Of a stretch of 64,000 nt of DNA, positions 21,048 through 31,653 are shown piece by piece (the first letter of the stretch is position 1; every line of letters begins with the position of its first letter). The notes below the pieces were generated by a model, which was not told the DNA's origin, did not search any database, and saw only the letters and a program-made list of their open reading frames with translations. A program made the translations under genes and the position numbers. Source of the stretch: Steromphala cineraria. Taxonomy: Eukaryota > Mollusca > Gastropoda > Trochida > Trochidae. Location: NCBI GenBank assembly GCA_916613615.1, contig OU744727.1, positions 20,592,093 through 20,656,092 of the forward strand, in the 5' to 3' direction.

Positions 21048-21289
21048 GTAAGTTATATAAGTTTGTTTTTAATTTGTAAACTTGTTTTGTTTTTTCTATT
21101 TAGCATTTATTATGCCGAAAGTATTAATAGTCTTGATGTCAATTATACCACACACACACACATATTTATCTTTCTGTCTTTATAGCCTAAATGCCTTTTT
21201 TTCATAGGAAAATTTTTTATTTTGCCCTAACAAACCTAATAATAATAATAATAAAGCTAATATATAGAGGATATCTGTCTTTTCTTAAC

Positions 21290-21660
21290 TAATACCATGT
21301 TTATCTCATCGAATGAACTGGAAAGTATTATTAAAATATTAAACTGTTCTACCTCACGAAATGAGATAAACATATTCTATTCATTATATGACGAAATCCT
21401 TCTAATTACGTCAAAAAGGGCCATTTTTGCGTAACAGTTTGGCGTCATGTGAGAATTCATGACGTCTAACGTCAGACAAATGTTACATGACGTCAAACTC
21501 TTGGACTTGACGTCACTCGACTGGTGATAAAGTTTATCCCCACTCAGTAGAGTGACGTTAAAGGTAATCGCCACTGTAGCCAGGTTTATTTCAGTAGGTT
21601 TATTTCACTGATAGAACATAGTATCTCACCCTCAATCATATAATAAAAATCATATAACTA
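21290..21660. repeat. Composite inverted-repeat element with dense ACGT motifs
   Basis: ATGTTTATCTCAT at ~21297-21309 is inverted at ~21361-21373 (ATGAGATAAACAT). Then 21395-21560 holds at least six ACGTC/ACGTCA/TGACGT motifs, two of them perfect TGACGTCA. The end has GGTTTATTTCACTGAT near 21595. The foldback at 53546-53665 has similar GTTTATTTCATCGAG and GTTTATTTCACTGAT blocks, so the two are probably relatives. Confidence 0.45.
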
Positions 21661-22439
21661 ATGAAAATGTTCTTTGACAACAGAATAATTTATCTGCTTG
21701 ACCAAACTCAAGTATCCATAATGTTGAAAAAAAGTAATGCACCATGAAAGAATTGTAGATTACTCACACCGGATCTGTCTGATACTGCTCTATAGGGTAG
21801 AACGTAGACCCTGCACGGATCATCGCTCTATAAAGACACGATAAATCCACAATCATTTTATTTTTATATATGTGTGTAACGTAAAGTTCTCAGTATGAAA
21901 AAGTTCAAAACATAGAATGTAGAGCAAAATAGAATTACACGTTTATTTACTCATACACTTATACCAATTTTACTTTGTGTGTGAATGGTGTAATTTAGAT
22001 CAAGACTAACCATGACTGTTTTACTTAAAGTGACGATAGATTGTTTTAACTCTCTCAGTTAATCTTAACTCCACACTAAAAGGCCACAGGTCTGTTTACA
22101 TTTTACAAAAATACAAAATTTAAACAATAGTATATTTTCCGGTTGTAACAATGTCATAGTAGGCGTTAACAATGTAATATTGCGATTCAATGTTACTCCC
22201 CTTTTCTTATTTTCGTAGCTTGGTTATATAAACATTGCAAGGTTTTGTACTACATCAAAGTTTTTACAATTTAATAGAAATGAGAATTTATCTTTGGGGG
22301 GATGGACATTGTACAATTATTAAGGGTATATTTGGGCTCGTCTATCGATCTCATATGTCGTATATCAAAATCCAATGCCCTGGCGGAGGGAACGTGTGCG
22401 TCTTCCATCTATCTGACAGTAAATCCTAATCTTCTCCTT

Positions 22440-24200
22440 CAGGACCGAAGAGCCCACAGAGGGGTCCTGCTCGGGTACAACAGACATAAAGACTGCCAAG
22501 TGGGTGTTGATGGAGGAGGCCTTCAGTCCCCTCTCCTCCTGGGGTAGACTAAGTACCCTGCCACCTGAGGAATGGTCACTACGTGAATGTCCCAACCCTT
22601 GTCTTCATAGGCGACAAAGAACCCCAATAGGGAGTGAACGTCATAAGCCACTGATTTCCTGTGAACTGGAGGCTTACTCAACGTGTCTGTACCTCAAAGA
22701 GGAGTACGAAATTCACTGTCTGTCTTTGCTAGCAAAGGCAAGGCTCGTCGTGTCTGTAACCCCCGAAGGAGAGTACACCAAAATATATGCCTGCCGCAAA
22801 AGTGAGACGGAGTGACAAAGTCTGTACCCCAAAGGGGCGTACACCACCCATTGTTTGTCTGGCACATTACCCTAAAAATACAGAGTGAAAAAGAGGCTTC
22901 ACTTCCCACCTCTGTACTCCGAAGGCGTACGCTTACCACCCTACGTCTAAAGCATAGGCGGAGCAAGACGGAGGCTTTTCGGGCCATTTCTGTGGGGGGA
23001 AAGCCACCAGTTCCTGAGCAGGACGAAGTGAGCATGAGGTTTCACTCACCACGTCTGTACCCCTGAAGGGGAATACGCCACTCCCATTATGCCGTGGCGT
23101 ACATGTAGGTACCATGTGTATACTCCAGAGCGGTAAGATACCAACTCTAACAAAGCAAAGGCTTTATACACGTGTGTACCCCTACGGACGGAGCAAGACG
23201 TGGGCTGAGCGAAACAGACCGACGCAAAGATTCGAATCCACCCACTGCATCTCTAGTCCAAAATGGGTAAGCTATCCGCCGCGTGTAGGCGGAGCAAAAC
23301 AGGGTGAAGCGTAGCTTCACTCATCATGTATTCCCCAAAGGACAGACACCACTTGTTGTACACTTGGCGTTTCTGTTGAGCAAGCCGGATAGAAGTCTTA
23401 ACTCACCACGTCATCAATCTAAGGGACTACAGGAGGAGCGGCACAGAGCAAAGGAGAGACTTCACTCACCTCGCCTGTTCTCCCAAGGAGAGTAAGTCAT
23501 CTGCCATACACTAACAAATACGCAGAACTAATACCGAGTGAAGTGGAGGCTTCACTAATCATGTCTGCACGTTACCTGTGTAGGGGAACTGAGACAGGAG
23601 CCAAGCGGACGCTTCACTCACCTCGTCTCCTCCCTCAACAGTAAGAGTAAGCCATCCGTTGTACGCCCAATGTGTAGGTGGGGCAAGACTGAGCGAAGCG
23701 GAGGACTGATTCTTATGTTTTTACCTCCAAGGGGATTATGGCGTTCACCCTCCACCTGACGCAAAGGCTGGGCGGGTAAAGGCTTAATTTCAACGGAGGT
23801 GCCGCTCCCATGTCTCTACTCCTGGAGTACACACTTATCTTTACGCTTGCCACGTAAGCAGAGCAAGAAGAAGTACTCCCTACTCGTAGGCCGGTCAAGA
23901 CGGAGTAAAGCGAAGGCCTCATTCCAACCTCTGAACATCCATGGGGGTACGCCAACTGCCCTACGCCTGACACGTAGGCGGGGTGAGACGAAGGGTTCAT
24001 ACTCAATCAAAGGGGAGTACACTCCCTCCTGAACGCCTGTCACTTAGGCAGAACAAAACATAGGAAAATAGGTCTCACCACGTCTGTCCCCATGGAGATT
24101 ACAACACACCTGACGAGAAGGCGGGACAAGATTAAGGATTCATTCCAATGTACATATGTCTGTACTTCCAAGAAAATAAGGACGAAGTCAGAAACATGGG
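22440..24200. repeat. Diverged tandem array of hairpin-bearing monomers
   Basis: About 20 diverged units of ~65-115 bases, clearly richer in G+C than the flanks. The recurrent unit order is CACGTCTGTACCCC-AAGGGGAGTACGCCA, then CCTACGCCTGACACGTAGGCG, then GGAGCAAGACGGAG and GAAGCGGAGGCTTCACTCACC. Each of the first two and the GAGTGAAG...CTTCACTC junction is an inverted repeat, so a monomer can form three stems. Good examples of the first stem lie at 22823-22842, 23053-23073 and 22751-22771, and of the second at 23960-23980. The short open frames in it are fragmented and unrelated. The array lies in the inferred first intron of family 1 copy IV. Confidence 0.65.
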
Positions 24201-24985
24201 TTCATGGGAGTGACGCCATGAGACCAGCGAGTAACTGCTCTTTAGTAGAGATGAGTAAATCCCTACTTTTCTTCTTTCGAAGTTTCGTTTTGTGTTAAGG
24301 TTGGTTAAGCCGATTGCTAAGAGGAGGCAAGGCATAATATGTCTAGTCAACAGGTAAATATAAATAATTGCGTTTAATCAAAAACTTACTATTTAAATCA
24401 AAAAGTGGTCACTAAACCTCGAGAGCTCAGAAAACGTGACCGTTCACTGAACGACAAGAAGTTTAATGAGGCTTTGGCCATGTGACCATAGGTGGCGCGT
24501 TGGTTGCTATGTAACTGCATGCTCTCATTCTTTCTCTGTGTATTTTAGACATGAGATAATTGACATGCATTTACTGTGCTTTTTTATAAATATTATTATA
24601 GTAATATATGCGATAATAATTTAAAAAATTTTCATCATTCCAATACAAATATTGATTAAACAGTCTGCAGATTGTGCGACCCGAAAAGGGAATTTCTTTG
24701 TCTTGAAACGCATCCCTAACTTATCAAGTTTTTTTCATACTGAATTATAATTACTACTGGAGTCGATTCTTAGGTTGTGAAGTTCTTTCCTGGTAAGTTT
24801 TTAAACAGTTGTCATTTGTCCTTTCTGCTGAAGTACATACTGTGTAAGATTTCAAAATAATGACAAGTTAACGGGGAGATTTTGTGAAACATGTGGCATA
24901 TGCTGTTTATACTTTACAATAACAGAAATAATGCGATTCAAATAATAATGTTGTTTCTATTTAATTGTTACATAATTTTTTTCAG

Positions 24986-25455
24986 TGACGGTGACTGTGT
25001 ACATCTGGATGCCAGATTCCGACAGATTTGGACATGTATCAATGATGTTAAGCAATGGAACATACATAAGCTGGTGGCCGCCAGTTGGTGGGAAAAAGGG
25101 TCTAGGGCCACTAAAAGGAAAGATTTCTTTCAAGAAAAAAGGTGGTTACTCAAGCTCCGACGTTGATGAAGACACCAAAAATGAAAATGGAAGACCAGAG
25201 TATGCGATAGAGATAGATAAACAACTGGACGAGGATGCAATGGAGAGTTGGTGGGCAGATTGGTCGAGCACTGGTCATTATGAATTCCTCAGCAACAACT
25301 GTGCCTGGGCAGTGTATACGTGTCTGAGACAAGGCGGAGCGCCTGTTAGTGCAACTATGGTCTGGAGATCAGAAACCATGAGGAGGTATCTTCGTCTCTG
25401 GTTGGCTGGAGCTAGTTCATTCTCAATGTTCTTCAATCTGCCGTGGGGTGTCTAA
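24986..25455 (+). CDS. Family 1 copy IV coding exon, 156 aa (papain-like fold candidate)
   Basis: The coding exon follows acceptor TTTTTTTCAG (ending 24985) and begins TGACGGTGACTGTG. With A from a leader exon (21047 or 18098) the start codon is ATG. The stop is TAA at 25453-25455, 156 residues. The blocks match copy III: Gly-His-Val-Ser with His17, Gly-Thr-Tyr-Ile-Ser-Trp-Trp-Pro, an Asp/Ser/Lys-rich variable loop at ~45-70 that differs from copy III, Glu-Ser-Trp-Trp-Ala-Asp-Trp, Asn-Asn-Cys-Ala-Trp-Ala-Val with Cys105, Thr-Met-Arg-Arg-Tyr-Leu-Arg, and a variable hydrophobic tail. No signal peptide is seen. The invariant His, Cys and aromatic blocks against a variable loop and tail suggest a conserved catalytic or binding core. 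Function is unknown; hydrolase activity is inference. Confidence 0.8.
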
Positions 25456-26813
25456 TGTGACCGTTTAACGTATCTGGAGAAATGTCAATGAATATCTTTT
25501 TTGCACAAGACCCAAATTTGTATGGATTTTTATGTATGAAATTGTGTAATTGGAGTGAATTTTCACGTTGCTTCTTTGTACATTGGATTTTCTTATATTA
25601 TTATAAAACAGTGTAACATTGTAATGTACAAACGAATCTTTTTTCTATGTCTACAGTGCACAGTTTTTGAAATATGCATAGGCCCGAAGGCCGAAACCCG
25701 ACAGTTATTCACAAGGGCCCACAATTTTCTTCAAGTCCTTACAGTTTTTTTAACATGATACTGTTCCTCACTTCTCTATTCTCACATAACTTGCAGTAAG
25801 ACATAAATCCCTAGCCGAACTTTCACTACCATCATCAACGGACAGTGTTGTATATTCATAACACACTGATACCAGGAAAATTATTATTTTTGAATTGGTC
25901 AAATCAATCATGAATAATAATGCCGACAGTTTCAGAGTTTTGACCACAGATTTACTTTGTTTTTGGGTGCTTATTTCAAATACCGACCATAACCATATTT
26001 TCTATATATTTTAGTCCTAGATACTCAAAGTTACGCTGCATATGTCTCAGCATCATTTAAAGCCAAACGACTGTGAGTGATTGGCGACCTTTAACATGAA
26101 CGGCTGTAGATGCGCTACTCAATATAATCCTTCCTATGCTTCTTGATAAGGTTGTACATGTACGTCTTATTAATAAGATCATGTTAGCTAATAAAGCAAA
26201 TTAAACCATGAAATATCATTTGCGCATTTTTGTTTGAAAACAAACGTCACACAGCCCATGACACGAAAAAATGTCCATGTCCTTGTTAACGCCTTATACC
26301 TTTCCGATGAAAAGGAAATGTTTAACCATTTAATCATGCATTTTGAAATTGAAGTGAAGGAAATCTAGCAATATACAAAATATTTCATCTCATGAACCAG
26401 GTACTACTAAAACCCTAAATTTGCACCTCAAAATTTAAATTTTGTAACGAAGTCTTCCTTTTTTTCTTGAAAATCTTCAACTGATCTTTTCTAATGAACT
26501 AGACACACCATTCAGATATACAGGCATATCCTTGGTACTTGTAAACCTAACAAAACAGCGTCACGCACATCTATTTCTAAAGGGCTTCTCAGAAACACGC
26601 AGTTTCAGGGAAGTAATGGGAATACCAGCGAGAATACTACGTACGACATGACTAAGCTATGTCGCATTGAATAGAAACTCTCTCATGCTTCAATGCATCT
26701 CTCTGTATGTTGTCACATGTGAACTGTCTATGAACAATCACATTTTATGAAATATTAACCAGTCGAAAAATGTTTTATCATTTTATTGATTACGCAAGGA
26801 AGTAAGGACAATG
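25456..26813. other. Downstream flank of family 1 copy IV; no gene seen
   Basis: AT-rich, no recognised gene. No clean AATAAA was noticed close after the copy IV stop, so its 3' end is undefined. Confidence 0.4.
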
Positions 26814-27204
26814 CAGCTGCGTCTTAAGTTTGTTCACTTACCTGCGTTCTAGTGCAAATATCATGTAATTTGGAACGTCTTTGAGGCATCCTAACATTGT
26901 TAAAATTTGAGTACATATTAAGTTAACATTCAGTTTACGTTAACATATCTGTATGTCGAAGTTCGAAAATCTGAATTTCACAAATATGGCCCCATCTGTC
27001 TATTTAATCATGGTAAATATGTAAATTCAGTACCAGTGACAAGACGATCCCGAAATATGGTTTTGGAATAAATATTTCACTAATAGATAATTGGTTGTCG
27101 TTTGTAGGTGCTCCTGGAGTTATTTTATGGACGTCAAAACGAAACCCAATTTACATATTAATATTTGAACTAAGGTACACAAGCAAGTGAACAAACTTAA
27201 GCTG
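26814..27204. mobile_element. MITE family B, copy 2
   Basis: Starts CAGCTGCGTCTTAAGTTTGT and ends AACAAACTTAAGCTG, followed by TA. The left TA is lost (ATG precedes it). The interior is nearly collinear with 57287-57690: AGTGCAAATATCATGTAATT, CCCCATCTGTCTATTTAA, CCAGTGACAA and CCTGGAGTTATTTTATG. The right terminus lacks the GGTACG block, so this copy is slightly degraded. Confidence 0.8.
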
Positions 27205-30200
27205 TAAAAAAGTCGTTAACAGGATTTCAGAAAGAATGTTAGCAAGGAGGGGCCAATGAAGTCATTCAACAAAACATGACGTCATTAAACAACAAAAATA
27301 CTCAAGTCAATATCACTTTTGGTCTGAATCAGGGTCAAGTAAATATGCTTTTCTACTACCACGTGACCGGTGTATCAGCCTCAAATGACTCTAGGAAAAT
27401 GATGACTCTAGAGATATCTCAGGCTGGCCTCAGATAACTCTAGAAGGTGAATCAAGTGATGAACGAAAGTTCAATTTCATAATGTACAATTGTTTTTCTA
27501 CCCCAACCTTAAAACAAAATCATTATGTATAATTAGTAAATCTGTTTCGAGAAGCAACTACTATGTTTGTTGTTCGTTCCTAGCCTTCCCCCGTCTCGAA
27601 AAGGAAAATCTTTATTAGCAGATTATTTTTTACTACATTAGTTTGTTATATTGTGTTGTCGTTTCCATCAATTTTAGAAATTGATAATTTTCAAATAGCC
27701 CATATAGTGGATGTTTTGAGAGGGATGTTACAATTTGCATTGTGTTGATGTAAATTGTTTTATGTCGATATATCCATAAACCGATAATACCCCGCATTCT
27801 TAGATATTACCTATTCTTACCCAAGCGGGCAAGGATATGCCGGGTATTAAAGTTTGCATAATGGTCATGGGAATTACAGTTTTTCTAAAAATAACTCGCA
27901 TTTTTATTGGTTGAAGGAACTATTTTGCATCCATTCATGATTCGCTTGGATCTTCTATTTCAGTTGATAGATATAGATGAGAAGTCTTATACTTAAATTG
28001 CGAAAGTCACACATTACTACAACATTTTAAATAGGAAATCAATACCTTCTGATGTTTTCTTTCCCATAAATACAAGTTAAAATCTTCAAGGTGGCGCTAT
28101 AGGTGACAATGACTTCATACATTCCTCACTAGGGTTGTCAAACCGAACGAAAACTTTTTCTTTCATGTTGTGCGCAGTCAATACAACGATTTTTAATGAT
28201 ATGAGACAATATTTTTTTTGATATAATCTGATAACAATATAATAAACTATTTCAGTAAGATCGTGAGTTGCGAACTACTAAGAGCCGCCCCTCCGGAAGT
28301 AGTGACCAAAAACATGAATGGCGTATGAGTACAATTTGTAATTTACCGGCCGAGCTGAAGCTCGCAGTTTATCACAATAATTAACTCAGGACAGATAATC
28401 CGTAATTCCTCGCAACTTGTTGTTTATTCTTATATACAACTTGATGATTTAAGTAACTTTGACTGTAATCAAAAGTATGTTTTTCTTGATCAAAATAAGA
28501 CAATAGACGGAATTAATGTATGTGTTGGTTTTCTTTCCAATATTTGTATACTTTGACATTAAATCAAAACAATTGACATACAAAGTGGTTTTTTTTGTGT
28601 ATGTCAGTTTATAATGCACGCTCATTTTCCCGGCAATACTTATGTTGGATGGCCGGACACGTACTAGTCGATAGAAAAGCATATTGACTTGACCCCGATT
28701 CATTGGCCCGTATTCTTGCTGAAATCCTGTAGTTTATTGTCCTTATTTCGTTGTGTAATCTATAAAATGATAAACAATTTTGGACGGGTTAATTTGGTCA
28801 ATACCTGTCTTAATAAAGGACGGAAGAAAACAATATCAACCACGAAATACATCCTCGGTCAATTATGTTTTCATCGGGCCTAGAAACAGGTATTGACCTC
28901 ATATTCAGTCCTTAATTGTATAATATTGTATTACGGATATAAGGAACGGTACCCGTAATAATGATTTATCTATATTAGTTTTCATGAAGTGATCATCAAA
29001 TATAAATTCACATTGACTCTTGATATCTTTATCTTCAGTGAATGTTTATTCATATTTATATTCAGGTGAAAGATAAATTCATCGCATTATTCGGTTTGTT
29101 AGCATGCTATCAGATTGCTATAGGAACAATTAGATCTAGTTTATGTTGAACAAAGGTTTGCCACCCACTTTACCGACTATCGCATTAAGATCCGGTTGTT
29201 TATGAAGGAAGCACTATCTTTGTTTCGTACAAAATAAAGGTGCCGAACAAGTGTTCCCGTACATCTATACATTTTTAAATGTTTTTCTATTTTTTCTATC
29301 ATTGTTAAAATCTACACGTTTCTCTCTCTCACATAACGGTGAACATGTAATCCACAGTCAATGAAATACTGTTTTGTGAATCAAAACACCAAAAATAGAT
29401 AGTTAATCCTTACAGAAGGCGAAGAGTCATTTCATCTTTTTCTTTGGACCTACATGTAATATATATATGTATTCAATTCTTGATTAATTGATGGTGAATT
29501 CATAAACCGTTTGGGTAAAAAACTATACATATTTACATTTGATAAAAGGAACGTCGCTAAGATATAAAAAAAGAAAGATATGAGACATTTTTTACATCAA
29601 CGACAAGCAATAAATTTGAAAACAAGGTGAAAACAATATTAGTCTAGAACAGAATACAACATTTAAAAGTTTTTATTTAACCTTCCTAATAAAAGTATCT
29701 TGCCGAATGAATGCGATGTGTTTCTGTAAAGCTAAAGAACATTAAAATGATGATAAACGCTTATTAGACCAGAACTTCTGTTTTTGCAGTTCTTCTAAAA
29801 ACAAACAATTCAAATTAAAAATCTAAAACCTAAAATCACATTATAAGGTATTTGGTTTCTTATGCCGTGCATAAATTATTTAGTTATATATAAAAAAAAA
29901 CCATTTGATTTGATATCATGAAAATGAAAATAATTAGCCACGACACAGGCAGATCATCGTGTTTGAGGTATTTTTGATGATACAATTTTATTTTTCATTT
30001 ATTTTTAAAGCCTATCATCAACACTGTACATGCCAAAAACAAAATTTGAGCATTTAAATTAATTTAAATTATTGTATTTTTGAAAAGATATCTCTTTGTG
30101 ATAAAATTGTAAACTCATTAAAAAAGATTATCTTTATAATGTTGGTCAAATGTATCGTTCAAAACCTTGATTAGATCCCACTATTCTTTAAGTGTGCTTT

Positions 30201-30453
30201 TATACAGAATAGAAAAGGATGAAAAGTTTGAACAATTTTACATTGTTGTTGTGATGATAATATCAACGGCGTCCTTATTAAACTCCCTAGTTAAAACATT
30301 TTCTGCAAAATCTTTGTGAGACATGTAAACAAGATGGATGACCCTCCACATTTCCTAATGTCTGCTTGATATTTCAAAATTTTGTTATTGATTTCAATAA
30401 ATTTACAACAGGTCCAATAGACCATTGCCAAGCAACTTGATTACAACGTTATC
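27205..30453. other. Long AT-rich stretch without a supported gene
   Basis: No coding region with recognisable motifs. Only minor structure is seen: a short inverted GGTCAATACCTGT block at ~28796-28808, inverted near 28888-28900 (probably a small hairpin element), and A-rich or T-rich runs near 29890 and 30600. Low-confidence short open frames were not called. Confidence 0.35.
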
Positions 30454-30818
30454 TTAAAGGGGCAGTAGCACGGTTTTTGAACATTTTATATTTTCAAATG
30501 TTTCACTGATAAATGTACGTTATTGCTAGATTATTATTTTGGTAGTGTCATAAATCTCATTACACAAATCAATCATCCATGGTCAGAAAACACATTCTAA
30601 AGATCCACATAAAGTACAGTGGGGACCTTTTTTGTGTACACCTTTAATTCACTTTGTGCAAAAAAAAGGAATCGCATGGCTGAACTTTAAATTATATATT
30701 TGACTTATTACTTCTTCATTTGAATTCTAATACATTGTCCTTCAATTTGGATCCATTTATTTTCATTTTGCTGACACCACCTTATATTCCCCCGTAAAAC
30801 GTGCTACTATCCCTTTAA
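30454..30818. mobile_element. MITE family C, copy 1
   Basis: The termini are TTAAAGGGGCAGTAGCACG and CGTGCTACTATCCCTTTAA. The outer TTAA at both ends may be a TTAA target duplication as used by piggyBac-group elements, or part of the TIR. It shares the interior blocks AATCAATCATCC, GCATGGCT and CACCTTATATTC with 54338-54668. No coding capacity. Confidence 0.75.
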
Positions 30819-31653
30819 CATACCTAAAAAAATGCCTTTGCTTCAAGCACGAGTTCGAGATAATTGCTTCAGGTTACTTGACTATGACTTGTTTATGGGA
30901 TCAATAAAAAAAAACAAAAAAAACCCAAACAAACAAAATACTTGACTATCTGGCATAACGACATAAACTGCCAGGCAAACAGGCAAAAGAAAGTTCACAT
31001 TTCAGTTTGATTCATCATGTAAAATATTTTCAATAACAAATATTTCAAGTTTTTGTTGACGTATTCTCGAACGTTTAAGAGTAACAGTTAAATCATCGAC
31101 CAAAGAATACTTTTTAACGTTATTTATGTCAGTGAAATTTTATGTTAATAAAGATATGATTTTATTAGTAAACATTTAAAACTTGGTAGGGATGTTGATA
31201 ATGTAATTTCTTAAAATTTCTGACTCCTGCCTTGATTAAACAATGCTATTTAAACACAACATTATTGTTTTCAAACTTCTACAAAAACCCTGCTGTAGGT
31301 GAACAGGGGACTTTGCCTTGATATATAGTTGTATATCAGGGTATTGAAAGAATGTTTCAAATACAAATTTGCTCAGCTGATATTGTAGATCGACCTTACA
31401 CCAATTTAACTTACTTCCAGTCAACCTTCAAAGATCACAAAAAAGTCCAAAAGAAAAAAAGCCCCTATATTGAAGGGTTTCCATATATGATTTTATTGCA
31501 AATGCTCTCCTTTGTTATGAAACATAACAATACATTAATCTTGAGTGGACAATGGTTTACGCCCATGGTTCAATCTTTACAAGCATAAAATAATGCTTCT
31601 AGGCCATGCTTAGGTCTTAGTGCAACTTGGGATGTTCAACACAAACAATTCTG
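30819..31653. other. No gene supported; 3' flank of family 2 pseudogene
   Basis: AT-rich flank with an A-rich run near 30905-30930. Short open frames only. Confidence 0.4.

Larger units (their letters stand above)
19620..21170 (+). repeat. Segmental duplication unit D2 (family 1 promoter region, with MITE insert)
   Basis: Second copy of the 17305-18177 segment, interrupted by a 515-base TIR element (19670-20184). The interruption is absent in D1, so the MITE inserted after the duplication. Confidence 0.65.

Noticed and set aside
22440..24200. CRISPR-like array
   Set aside because: The repeats are diverged, spacer lengths are irregular, there are no cas genes, and the context is a eukaryotic intron.
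22302..24298. Series of 60-113 codon open frames
   Set aside because: They fall in the G+C-richer hairpin array, switch strand and frame every ~200 bases, and have no recognisable motifs. The array structure explains them.
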